NCBI GenBank assembly: GCA_013153865.1
Contig: JAADDR010000054.1
Coordinates: 1-43,980 of the forward strand
From: Chlorobiota bacterium
GTDB taxonomy: Bacteria; Bacteroidota; Bacteroidia; Bacteroidales; JAADGE01
Direction: 5' to 3'
DNA length: 43,980 nt
The translations under genes were made by a program, and so were the position numbers. Each line of letters begins with the position of its first letter. Within the stretch, counting starts at the first letter, position 1. This document shows, piece by piece, positions 19,146-25,369 of this stretch. The notes under the pieces are model-generated. The model did not search any database. It was given only the letters and a program-made list of their open reading frames with translations, and was not told where the DNA came from.

Positions 19146-21911
19146 AGTTATTACAAGATTCCATGATTGATTAACAGTTGAAGTTCCGTCCGAAACGGAT
19201 ATTGTAATCGAATTATTTAAAGCTGCTCCGCTCGGGGGTGTTCCGGATAATGTTGCGGTACCGTCGCCGTTATCCGTAAGTGTAAGCCAAGAAGGTATTG
19301 TTACGGCAGAAATTGTCAGAGGATCGCCGTCAGCATCGGTTGTTGTAATACTGTAAGTATAAAGTACGTTTTCAGAGCCTGTGGTAACAGGTGTTGAAGT
19401 AAATTCCGGGTCATCGTTAACCGCAGTAATGTTTATATTGAAATCGGTAGCGGATATAGAGCCTCCGCTGCCGTCCGAAACCTTAAAAGTAAAAGAATCA
19501 GTTGTTCCTTCAGAACCGTCATGCGAATATGTTAAAGCATTTGCGTCTATATCAGCTTGAGTGAACGTGCCGTTAAGAGCTAAAACAGTTCCGCTTACGG
19601 AGAGAGTTCCGTGAAGAGGTAAAGCCGTAACGGTAAAAACAATTTCGGAAGCAGTATTATCGACATCGGTAACTTGTAACAAAGCGTTGGAGATTATATT
19701 GTTTATATCTCCTTCATTAATATTCAAAGGGTTATTATTTACTAACACCGGCACATCATTTACGGCATTAATCGTAATCGTAAAAGTTTGTGTCGGGCTT
19801 GTATCATCGCCTCCGTTTGCCGTTCCGCCGTCGTCGGTAAGATATATATCAACATTTGCAACTCCGTAAGCATCTGCAAGCGGAGTATAAGTTAAATCGC
19901 CGGTAGCGGGGTCAACATCAGGTTGAGCGGTAAATAAGCCGGCATTATCATTGGATAAGTGAAAAGTGAGATTTTGCGTAAGTTCCGGGTCTCCGTCATC
20001 AATATTTGTTGCCCAAGCATTTACCGTTTGCGCTCCTGCATCTTCGTTTATTGTTTGGTCTGCACCTTTTGTGAAGGAAGGTTCGCTGTTTACGGCATTT
20101 ACATTAATAGTCATCGTATATGTAGTGCTGAAGTCCGTTCCGTCATATACTCTGAAATTGAAACTTGTATAAGGGTTACCGTTTTCATCCGGATTAGGTC
20201 TGTATCTTAAAATATTCGAAGATATATCGGAAACATTTACGATATTTCCTGCCGCGAGCGGCGATTCCGAACCGTTAATTGTTCCGTCGCCGTCGGTATC
20301 AAGCCATAAATCGCCGAGTCCGGGAACTGTTGTTGTTTCCAATTGAGAGAAAGCATCTCCTTCAACATCGGCATATCCGAAGTCTGCTTCGGCGAAAGTA
20401 TAGAAAAGATTTTCCGGTGCGGAAACGGTATTATCGGCACCCGTAGGCGGGTCGTTAACTGCCGTAACGGTAATTGTAAATGTTTGAGAAGGACTTGTAT
20501 CATCGCCTCCGTTTGCCGTTCCGCCGTCGTCGGTAAGATAAACGGTTACGTTTGCAACTCCGTTTGCATTTGCCGCCGTAGTAAAAGTTAAATCGCCGGT
20601 AGCGGGGTCAACATCGGGTTGAACCGAAAAAAGCCCGTTATTATCGTTTGATACGTGAAATGTTAAAGTTTGCCCGGATTCATCCGGAGCTCCGGCATCT
20701 ATGGATGATGCCCATGCACTGAAAGTATATGCTCCGACATCTTCATTTACTGTTATATTTCCTCCTGCCGTAAAATAGGGTTCGCTGTTTACCGCCAATA
20801 CATCAATTGTCATTGTATATGTTGCGGTGCTGTATTGAGTTCCGTCATTAACTCTGAATTGGAAATACGTATATCCTGCACCGTTTTCATCAGGCAACGG
20901 CATATATTTCAGATATCCGGAATTAATATCGAATGCAGATACTACGTCGCTTGAAGCTAATGCCGTTTCCGAACCGTTTACCGTGCCGCTTCCGTCTGTA
21001 TCAAGCCACAGCGTGCCTTTTCCGGGAGCCGTGGTAACTTCTATATGGTCGAAAGCATCGCCTTCTACGTCGTTATATCCGAAATGCCCGGTAGCAAAAG
21101 TAACCGAGGCATTTTCGTAGCAAGAAACCGTATTGTCGGCACCCGTAGGCGGGTCGTTAACTGCATTTACGGTAATAGTAAAATTATAATGGCTGCTTTC
21201 GTCGTCGCCTCCGTTTGCCGTTCCGCCGTCGTCGGTGAGATATACGGTAACTGTTGCGGAACCGTTTTGGTCTGCTGCCGGAGTGTATGTTAAATCTCCG
21301 GTAACGGGGTCAACATCGGGTTGGGCGGAGAAAAGCCCGTTATTATCATTTGACACATGAAATGTTAAAGTTTGCCCCGATTCGTCAGCGGGTCCGGGGC
21401 TCATTGCCGCAGCCCATCCGCTTACCGTTTGCGGTCCTGCATCTTCGTTTACTGTTTGATTTGCACCGCTTGTAAAAGAAGGTTCGTCATTAACCGGAGT
21501 AATATCGAAAGTCATTGTGTAAGAAGAAGAACTCCAGCCGTCGTCTCCGTCGTAAACCCAAAAGTCGAAATCGTTATAAGAGTTTCCGTTATCGTCGGGA
21601 TCCGGTCTGAATTTAATTCGCGGTATATCTCCTTCGGGAATGTCTGTTGTGGAGGTTATTTCTTCTCCCGAGTCAATATCATTATCTCCGTCGGAGTCGT
21701 AAAATAATGTCCCCGAACTTCCGGAGAGCGGAGTTACTCTTACGGTAGTAAACGGGTCTCCGTCGGAGTCGCTGTAATTAAAATCTCCCGAGACAAAAAC
21801 ATAGTCGTTGTCTTCGAGAGCGGTTACCGTATTATCGGCTGCCGTAGGCAATTGAGCTTCAGCCGATAATCCGACAAGGGTAAACAGGAATAGAACAAAA
21901 AACTTTTTCAT
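7719..21911 (-). CDS. N-terminal part of giant secreted cadherin-like / Ig-like repeat protein
   Basis: 4730-aa ORF. Signal peptide MKKFFVLFLFTLVGLSAEA|Q. Three cadherin-like units, then about 44 complete repeats with consensus AGxDxxxCxxxxxLxxNxPxxGxGxWTxxxGxGxxxxPTxxNTxVTGLxxGxNxFRWTVTxGxCSxxDDVxIxNN. Ends at TGA immediately after a conserved repeat Cys. Confidence 0.95.
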   Translation of the reverse strand: MKKFFVLFLFTLVGLSAEAQLPTAADNTVTALEDNDYVFVSGDFNYSDSDGDPFTTVRVTPLSGSSGTLFYDSDGDNDIDSGEEITSTTDIPEGDIPRIKFRPDPDDNGNSYNDFDFWVYDGDDGWSSSSYTMTFDITPVNDEPSFTSGANQTVNEDAGPQTVSGWAAAMSPGPADESGQTLTFHVSNDNNGLFSAQPDVDPVTGDLTYTPAADQNGSATVTVYLTDDGGTANGGDDESSHYNFTITVNAVNDPPTGADNTVSCYENASVTFATGHFGYNDVEGDAFDHIEVTTAPGKGTLWLDTDGSGTVNGSETALASSDVVSAFDINSGYLKYMPLPDENGAGYTYFQFRVNDGTQYSTATYTMTIDVLAVNSEPYFTAGGNITVNEDVGAYTFSAWASSIDAGAPDESGQTLTFHVSNDNNGLFSVQPDVDPATGDLTFTTAANANGVANVTVYLTDDGGTANGGDDTSPSQTFTITVTAVNDPPTGADNTVSAPENLFYTFAEADFGYADVEGDAFSQLETTTVPGLGDLWLDTDGDGTINGSESPLAAGNIVNVSDISSNILRYRPNPDENGNPYTSFNFRVYDGTDFSTTYTMTINVNAVNSEPSFTKGADQTINEDAGAQTVNAWATNIDDGDPELTQNLTFHLSNDNAGLFTAQPDVDPATGDLTYTPLADAYGVANVDIYLTDDGGTANGGDDTSPTQTFTITINAVNDVPVLVNNNPLNINEGDINNIISNALLQVTDVDNTASEIVFTVTALPLHGTLSVSGTVLALNGTFTQADIDANALTYSHDGSEGTTDSFTFKVSDGSGGSISATDFNINITAVNDDPEFTSTPVTTGSENVLYTYSITTTDADGDPLTISAVTIPSWLTLTDNGDGTATLSGTPPSGAALNNSITISVSDGTSTVNQSWNLVITSGVTANAGVDDTTCVDNSYVLNGNQPPSGYTGTWSVIDGAGVFADPTLYNTLVTGLNSGLAPNNSNTFRWTLSNSDGSYQVWDDVVIVNNTVVASVTDITNVCGTNATLQADYALNPGETGLWTVEGSPSPVPVIANPTNRTTAVSGLNYNTNQFRWTVTKETCSDYAIMNVDVIEVWATAGAPAEICSEPFIVQGNDPAALGGTGVWTVGAGGGVFADATAPTTTVTGSNQDVVNTYIWTVTVNGCSAQASVDVQNNIPTTATITTPNPSTSCDGTYTIIATPADAADPDESGYWTTSTAGVVISDANNATTGVSNLQEGANLFTWHITNGTCPESTADLTVNYYYPPVVDAGLDDTICVNDYSLAATPLEAGETGLWSFTTGSGNIVNPNSNTTLVTNLQRGINVLQWTVSHDICSSDDIVTIYNMSVDAVISTTDPLISCTDPSPLITANNPSTQDIANPAVFANGFWTVQSGGSHIDNPLSWNTTVSNLDPGANNIIWTISNGICTDSDTITVINSIPTPADAGNDTIVCSTYLPNLNGSNYDATREIGFWRVIAGGATITDPTLANSSVSNLDYNCTPWTPDWWTNVNAVNVFEWVIRRGTCESTDQVRVLNGLPEAPDAGIDTTVCDNVVNLDALDEASCTQEHWWEQLPDVGTFYDPETGNVIPDNDTHMPFNTHVEPIQDGMTQFVWHKRNNFTDSQGNPIVCELTDTVEITSLGDFEDVQAGTNDAVCENYYTLNGTDPDTVFSSPPHVYNTTGEWTTIFGNGVFDDPTDHNTTVRDMAAYTNIYRWTIINHDLNCLMSDDVYIYSGRPSNADAGPDQEVCVDHTVLSANVPARYTDASWTVLTGGAHIVGNSCTFFACDALAQDLTSGLNTFLWTVTNEYTGPYAGYTDSNPLVCDLTDTLNVTYSGIVADAGADIYMCADTAQLSANVPAGATGIWFGGSGTFVSSGTNTSTLANDIVRGLSTGRNTFTWTLTNGICSNSDDIVVWNLLPPAPNADLDQTICDDSTSLNANNVTGHWYFEDPVPPNDIWQEGYYSGYWSAWPSGIVTFENTSLTNTSVTGIPQQTEVSFIWHSVHDFSDYVAGITRQCELTDTMTVFNNTVVAEAGSDGFVCGVEGPGATYNLGATQVNPPMSGYWSPVINPGPSVIVTPTLYNTLVTGMQNGDHIYSWNVSATHNGKTCSASDQVVVQVRIPTTSVVALPDSYEICEDYTTLQANVPIWGQGLWTEVPVPSGTIASPTDNVTNVTGIGLGTRYFVWTIDNDGCTSSDTITVFNNMVMSDADDRIGQDAILHGVADNDSAVCQDWYVLSATDPNIYNTGSAPFPTGQWSVFPGTVTFDNPTLYNTTVRNLNNVGSKISNLTWTITKGGCNASSTLDITNNEFTIDADVNTDPNLLETCDGDIILAAEQPGTVGGASGYWTIYSGGGTIQDPTLYNTAVTGIPKPNSVFEWHVTRFGCNASDLVQVDNNTVTSNAGPDFSVCTNTATLNGGVPANGETGQWFTTFGGGTVTTPTLYNSGVTNLAQGQNRFRWHIVKGNCSADDEVEIINNEPDDFTMEADKEVCGVNSTISVSPAPPIGTGIWSIYAGGASTIIVDPTDINTAVTGLQPGNNEFVWTVTNNGCSKSDNIVLTNNMVIAEAGLPQFVCADSTDLLAADPNLNFPYQGTGTWSVITGTSTVVNPTFYNSKVTNLTQGLNTFRWTMSLGGCSDSDDANVTNNAVYANASDQVVCTNSAVFDGNNPGSADGLWTLIGSSGSPVITDPTLNVSSVTNLGTGVNTFRWLVSNTAGCRDSIDITIDNGEFSTSAGPDQALCSSTATLGAQDHGAGYSGIWSVVAGGATVTVPTLYNSTVTGLTPGDNVFYWTVTDVVRGCTAIDSVKIINNLPTVATIVTPIPSDREVCTNSIAVEGTNPVFGTGVWTISTSPTGAYFTNSLNYQTTVNNLYPGNNVLTWTISNGTCTSQDQITVINNEVTAVAGADQMLCADNTNLNATDPSVIYPNQGTGIWTNTTGNTAVIVDPSVMTTQVTGLPIGTTTFTWTVTQGICSASDDVLITNNSVEAVATDLEECDGDFTLTGNDPSTYTGGSGYWEIVAGSGTITAPSTLYNTTVTGVPNGAVTTLRWTVTNGTCSDNTTITVTNNNFNLSAGTTQTICQNTATMNADDPLTGTGYWTVAAGAGTFSDISSNTAVVSGILQGTNTYTWTVNRNGCQNSADVDIINNSPSTALITGPADTETCDGTITLTANQPVPYYGDNRFWSVISGGGTFVDASDSYIMNVTGLTPGDNIFKWTIERGSCAPSEDIITITNNEVAAVAGPDQTLCTDNTVLNATDPSVIYPGQGTGYWTDLSGSSAIIQNSLLTNTQVSALQSGTTTFQWTVTKGNCSASDLVQIINNSVTAVASDLSECDGDFTLTGNDPASFGGTGYWEIIAGGGTVTAPSTLYNTTITGVPNGSTTTLKWTVDNGTCNDNTTITVTNNNFDLSAGPDVSDCVDSYTFNADDPAPGTGYWTLIGGSGIISNSTQYNATVTGLAQGDNVFRWTVTRDICTNYDDITIENTNPDIAVITAPGPANREVCTSSVVLQGNVPSYGTGLWSLNTGNGTFANPTNYQTLVTGLDPGVNIFTWTISNGSCSSSADVTIINNIVAAEAGPDQLLCADTTTLNATPVTAMYPFQGTGYWTYMGIGGVVIDNSLSETTRISGLPNGNNTFRWTVTKGSCSVYDDVVIVNRSVSATAADALTCDGNITLTGNNPAPGENGIWTTFTPGVTFDDVTLYNTDAHNLAEGNNTFVWTIDNGDCSDDANITVTYVNPVANAGATQDLCDNFTYMGANNPAPGSGVWSVVTGSGTFTDISSNGTYVSDIGQGTNIYRWTVTESGCTNYDDVTINNNLPVVNAGPDQSTCVDNVTLSGNSPAAGETGAWTQTGGITAVITNSTLPNTTVTGLSNGSAIFTWTVTNASCSAEDQVTITFNDVVADAGTDMSTCDGTASLMAADPYPGTGYWEAIGSGTFANASMFNTTVSGLAPGPNTLRWHQSYAGCSDYDDVVVTNNEVFVNAGLDQDLCSDNTTLAGNNPGSASGIWTRSGGSGVITNPTFYNSTVTGLSKGVNIFTWTITEGACSNSDEVIINNNEITDVNAGVDRSICGTSTTLAALAPHTGESGLWTVAGGTASFINDTQYNTDVIGLVQGDNRLVWTLSNGTCSAADTVVITNLSPTVALVSPDVEICSSVYTLVGNAPGSGETGIWTKEFGATATIADPTSNITTAYDIGSGSNTFRWTISNSVCSTYDDIVIDNNTITTDAGLDASLCTDTAVLSADNPAPGTGIWTIVNSAGTPVFDNATLYNTVVRNLASGSNIFKWTATKGGCSAWDVVTISNDTPTPADAGADQTVCDGTVVLSGNNPSVGEGIWTRLGGAGIIANPSNYNTLVTGLGSGGNTFRWTVTEGICESYDDVLIMNELVFASAGMDDEICGSDYPALNGNQPGAGETGMWTVTGGSGIFADPTLYNTSVSGLSGGENRLTWTVTRGTCSNSDDVSIYDNTPSPATVSSDQEICLDYTVISGNPPTTGSGVWTVAAGSGIFDNSTGNTTTVRNIGPDINQYRWTISNGTCTSSAIVTVTNNSVSAVVGDSISVCGTTAYLNGNEPQSGESGVWTVAAGTGIITNTALYNTEVTNLNKGENKFRWTISNGTCSDYADLVVTNNLYDASASVAGPNVICTDSADLLGNIPVQGCTGAWSIWAGGGSFDDPTSPTARVYGLLKGDNTLRWTITKEGCSNYDDVVITNNMVEALAGADVITC
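19757..21850 (-). repeat. Three tandem about 700-bp cadherin-like units
   Basis: Repeated protein blocks GADNTVS..EN..F...FGY.DVEGDAF, SEPSFT.G..QTVNEDAG, ESGQTLTFHVSNDNNGLFS.QPDVDP.TGDLT, VTVYLTDDGGTANGGDD. A 47-nt block is identical at 19798..19844 and 20494..20540, with 32 nt of it again near 21205..21236. Confidence 0.9.
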
Positions 21912-21955
21912 GTGTCTGTTTTTATAATTTTATTTAAAATTTTATCTTAAAATAA

Positions 21956-21975
21956 GGTTAAATTAATATTTAACC
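21956..21975. promoter_or_regulatory. Dyad-symmetric element GGTTAAAT-TAAT-ATTTAACC upstream of giant gene
   Basis: Perfect 8-bp arms around a 4-nt spacer, about 45 bp upstream of the giant ORF ATG on the minus strand. Function unknown. Confidence 0.35.
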
Positions 21976-22200
21976 GAGCATTAATATACACATACAATAC
22001 GCTCATAATCAATCAATTATCATAGAAACAGATTGAAATTCACGTATTTATCGCAAATCAATTACATTTACAAGACTTTATAAGAAGTCAAATAGTTGCA
22101 TTAACTTGCAGAATATCATAATTTTTTTTAAAGCAAAAAGTATTCCTTTTATTTTACTTTATTTTGCTTAAAAATTAATTCCGAAATATATATCTTTTTT

Positions 22201-22208
22201 TACATTTG
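22201..22208 (+). promoter_or_regulatory. Possible Bacteroidota -7 element (TACATTTG, matches TAnnTTTG)
   Basis: Matches TAnnTTTG 14 nt before the ATG of the GNAT gene. No well-spaced -33 TTG identified. Confidence 0.35.
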
Positions 22209-22222
22209 TAAAAACTTTTTTC

Positions 22223-22744
22223 ATGAAAATGCTTGAAAATTCGGTTGTTAAACTAAGAGGTTTAGAGCAAAGCGATATTGATTTTCTTTATGAAACGGAA
22301 AATGATATCAGCTTATGGGAAGTAAGTAATACGGTTAAGCCTTACTCGAAATATGTTTTAGAACATTATTTAAAAAATTCACATCTTGATATTTTTACGG
22401 TAAAGCAGGTTCGTCTTGCCGTAGAGAGTGTAAACGACGGCAGTTTTGCAGGTTTTGCGGAGTTGTTTGATTACGAACCTGTTCATATGCGCGCAGGTAT
22501 CGGAATAGTTATAAAAGAATCGGAAAGGAGGAAAAGATATGCCGAAAATACTTTAGATCTTATAAAAGTATATTGTAAGGATATTTTGCGGCTTAATCAG
22601 ATATACTGCAATATAGGCGCCGATAATCATATAAGCATCAGATTATTCGAGAAGTCGGGATTTGAATATTCGGGAATAAAAAAACAATGGCTTAATACTT
22701 CCGAAGGGTTTAAAGATGTTTTATTTTATCAGTATTTTTTTTAA
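22223..22744 (+). CDS. GNAT family N-acetyltransferase (RimJ/RimL-like, Acetyltransf_3 type)
   Basis: 173 aa; VKLRGLEQSDIDFLYETENDISLW, GIGIVIKESERRKRYAENTL, IYCNIGADNHISIRLFEKSGFEYSG typical of the family. Confidence 0.85.
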   Translation: MKMLENSVVKLRGLEQSDIDFLYETENDISLWEVSNTVKPYSKYVLEHYLKNSHLDIFTVKQVRLAVESVNDGSFAGFAELFDYEPVHMRAGIGIVIKESERRKRYAENTLDLIKVYCKDILRLNQIYCNIGADNHISIRLFEKSGFEYSGIKKQWLNTSEGFKDVLFYQYFF

Positions 22745-23312
22745 ATATTATGTTGTCATAATCTTTTTCGGTAATTGATTTATCCAATCTTTTGCCGAAA
22801 ATTACCGTTAAAATCAAAGTAATGTCGTTTATATAAGGTTTACCGCAATATTCAAGTTTTACGAACTGTTTTAGTTCAGAATAATTAGAATAATAAAATT
22901 CCGAGAATCGTAATATTAGTTTGTCTTTTTTAATCAGCCATACAGCTTCGAATTTTCGACTGTCGGACTTTTCGTCAACGGTTATAAAGCAGGTAAAATA
23001 ATTCCATTTAAATTTTTTACGTTTTGATTTAAAAAGAATATTTATGACTTCAATACCTTCTTCGTCAATATTTATTATTTTGATTTGCGTAAAAATTATA
23101 AATAAGAATAAGGTAAAAACTGCCGCAAATATTAAAAACATCAAAAAATTTTCATTGCCGAAATAAAAATCCCCGCCGGAAAAGAATTTATAAGCAAAAT
23201 ATACTGCCGCCGCAAAGTATAATATTGTCGAAGCATATATTAAAATAATATTAAACGAGAATTTAAATTTTGATTTAATTGTATAATTTGCTATTCTGTT
23301 AAAGTGTTCCAT
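22710..23312 (-). CDS. Hypothetical membrane protein (two predicted TM segments)
   Basis: 200 aa; hydrophobic ILIYASTILYFAAAVYFAYKFF and FLMFLIFAAVFTLFLFIIF. Start overlaps the upstream gene's end. Confidence 0.7.
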   Translation of the reverse strand: MEHFNRIANYTIKSKFKFSFNIILIYASTILYFAAAVYFAYKFFSGGDFYFGNENFLMFLIFAAVFTLFLFIIFTQIKIINIDEEGIEVINILFKSKRKKFKWNYFTCFITVDEKSDSRKFEAVWLIKKDKLILRFSEFYYSNYSELKQFVKLEYCGKPYINDITLILTVIFGKRLDKSITEKDYDNIIFKKNTDKIKHL

Positions 23313-24166
23313 ATTTCGATATCGTCAATCCATTGATGTTTAGGATTAGAGTTTCCGTATATTTGTCCTAACATTATAAATTCGAGCGGTTTGTCATTAC
23401 CCGTAAATGATCCCGTATATCGTGCCACAGTTTTTCCGTTAACTCTCCATAATGCCGTACCGTCTTCATCTTCGCTCCAATGCCAGTAAAATTCGTTTAC
23501 GAACCATTTGTTTACCGGCACCGGGATATTTCTGTTATCCTTTTCCCAAACCGGTGTATCCGGATTTTTATCGCCCTGAAAATGCCAATACGGAATACCG
23601 TCATCATCGGTATATATAAAAGAAATCAGTCTGAAACCTTTACCTTCGGCATAATCTTTCGATTTCCACTCGAAATAAGTTCTCCACATATTCGGTTTAA
23701 ATAAACTTGCACTGTCTAACTTTATTCTGAATTTCACATATAAATCTGCGGTTCCGTCTTTTATGTTCAATATTTCGTAAGGGCATTGAGTTACTCCGGA
23801 ATTATAATTTTCTTGTTGATAAAGAGCTTTAGTCTGTTTGCCGTCATATCCTGTTACCGTTTGCAATTCGGCAAAGACAGCATTATGATTATCATCGTCG
23901 ATATAATGCAAAGCGCTGCTTTCGGCTCCGAGAATGCTTAGAGGCCAATAGAATCCGGTTACCGTATCTTTGCCTCTTATAAATCGGTAATCTTCATTGC
24001 CGGCATAAGCAACGGTATCAATATAAACATTGCCTTCAAAACCGGATTTAAACAGTAATACCGGTTCGGGAGTAACATAAGAATCGTCTTTATCGCAAGC
24101 CGGTATCATTAAAATCGAGTATAAAACAAAAAAACAACCTGCCGCCTTCCTCATAAAAACAATCAA
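23291..24166 (-). CDS. Putative lipoprotein, possible polysaccharide lyase-like / concanavalin-like fold
   Basis: Lipobox-like SILMIPAC after a hydrophobic N-terminus (start may be MRKAAG at 24154). W/Y/D-rich body with WRTYFEWKSKD, WRVNGKTVARYTG and WIDDIEIW reminiscent of lyase-type jelly rolls. Fold assignment tentative. Confidence 0.65.
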   Translation of the reverse strand: MIVFMRKAAGCFFVLYSILMIPACDKDDSYVTPEPVLLFKSGFEGNVYIDTVAYAGNEDYRFIRGKDTVTGFYWPLSILGAESSALHYIDDDNHNAVFAELQTVTGYDGKQTKALYQQENYNSGVTQCPYEILNIKDGTADLYVKFRIKLDSASLFKPNMWRTYFEWKSKDYAEGKGFRLISFIYTDDDGIPYWHFQGDKNPDTPVWEKDNRNIPVPVNKWFVNEFYWHWSEDEDGTALWRVNGKTVARYTGSFTGNDKPLEFIMLGQIYGNSNPKHQWIDDIEIWNTLTE

Positions 24167-24308
24167 TTTTAGTAAATTATTATCTTAATAACTTCAAAAT
24201 AATAACATATATTGTTATCAAACATTTTTATTTATTTGGCATAATCATCTAAAAAATATAATTTCGGCTTTTGTTAAAAACAGAATAAATCATTAAACTA
24301 ATTTATAA

Positions 24309-25178
24309 ATGAGCGTATTAGTAAATAAAAATTCAAAAGTTATAGTTCAGGGATTTACCGGAAGCGAAGGAACTTTTCATGCACAGCAGATGATTGAATA
24401 CGGCACAAACGTTGTCGGAGGGGTAACTCCCGGAAAAGGCGGACAGTTCAGATTAGACAAACCTATTTTCAATACGGTTGAAGAAGCCGTAAAAGAAACC
24501 GGAGCAGACGTATCTATTATTTTCGTACCGCCTGCATTTGCCGCCGATGCGATTATGGAAGCCGCAAATGCGGGAATAAAAGTAATTGTTGCAATTACCG
24601 AAGGTATTCCTACCGCCGACATGGTAAAAGTGAAAGAATATTTAAAAGACAAAGATACTACATTAATAGGTCCGAACTGCCCGGGGATTATTACTGCCGA
24701 AGAAGCAAAAATAGGCATTATGCCGGGCTTCATATTTAAAAAAGGGAGCGTAGGGATTGTATCAAAATCCGGAACATTAACTTACGAAGCCGTTGACCAA
24801 ATAACAAAAGCCGGATTAGGACAAACAACGGCAATAGGTATAGGCGGCGACCCCATAATAGGAACTTCCACACTCGATGCAATAAAACTTTTTGAAGCCG
24901 ACCCTGAAACCAAAGGCATAGTAATGATAGGCGAAATAGGCGGAAACATGGAAGCCGAAGCCGCAGAATGGATAAAAGAACACGGCACAAAACCCGTAGT
25001 AGGATTTATTGCCGGCGAAACGGCACCCAAAGGGAAACGAATGGGGCATGCAGGTGCAATTATCGGCGGAAAAGCAGATACCGCACAAGCAAAAAAACAA
25101 ATATTAAGAGAGTGCGGAGTGCATGTTGTAGATTCGCCCGCCGATATAGGAAGCAAAATGGCGGAACTTTTAAAGTAA
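24309..25178 (+). CDS. sucD: Succinyl-CoA ligase (ADP-forming) subunit alpha
   Basis: 289 aa; [102 protein letters not shown]. Confidence 0.97.
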   Translation: MSVLVNKNSKVIVQGFTGSEGTFHAQQMIEYGTNVVGGVTPGKGGQFRLDKPIFNTVEEAVKETGADVSIIFVPPAFAADAIMEAANAGIKVIVAITEGIPTADMVKVKEYLKDKDTTLIGPNCPGIITAEEAKIGIMPGFIFKKGSVGIVSKSGTLTYEAVDQITKAGLGQTTAIGIGGDPIIGTSTLDAIKLFEADPETKGIVMIGEIGGNMEAEAAEWIKEHGTKPVVGFIAGETAPKGKRMGHAGAIIGGKADTAQAKKQILRECGVHVVDSPADIGSKMAELLK

Positions 25179-25202
25179 TTTTAACTCAAAATAAATCGAA
25201 TA

Positions 25203-25235
25203 TTCCCTGCGTAATATTTGCGCGGGGATTTTTTT
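25203..25235 (+). terminator. Intrinsic terminator after sucD
   Basis: TCCCTGCG-loop-CGCGGGGA (8-bp stem with one G-U in RNA) followed by a T run. Confidence 0.7.
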
Positions 25236-25322
25236 GCATTCTCGATGAGTTCGTTTTCAGGTTTATTCCGTAAAACATAATCGAATATGTTTTATGACAT
25301 ATGTAAATACTTTTATAATTCT

Positions 25323-25330
25323 TAAGTTTG
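25323..25330 (+). promoter_or_regulatory. Possible Bacteroidota -7 element (TAAGTTTG)
   Basis: Matches TAnnTTTG about 40 nt upstream of the fumC ATG. Spacing to a -33 box not established. Confidence 0.3.
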
Positions 25331-25369
25331 AAGTTAATTTGATTCTTTAAAATCTTTAATTCTAAAGTT

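Larger units (their letters stand above)
4623..21911 (-). pseudogene. Single about 17.3-kb giant gene interrupted by one in-frame TGA (nonsense mutation, readthrough site or sequence error)
   Basis: Both ORFs have first codon bases at position mod 3 = 2. Translation across the gap is GADVITC*NDANLVANELYPGESGLWTLVSGSGTILTPSNNETVVTGQGAGVNVFRWTVSGNGC, one repeat unit with one residue replaced by a stop. Confidence 0.7.

Noticed and set aside
7726-21707. Many plus-strand ORFs antisense to the giant gene (e.g. 10786..11289, 14254..14724, 6228..6737)
   Set aside because: They recur with the repeat period and carry reverse-frame echoes of the repeats. Low-complexity translations and no recognisable domains; codon-bias artefacts.
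24377-25156. Antisense ORFs inside sucD (and similarly inside fumC, lon, ftsH, cdsA)
   Set aside because: Lie fully within strongly supported genes on the opposite strand; no family resemblance.
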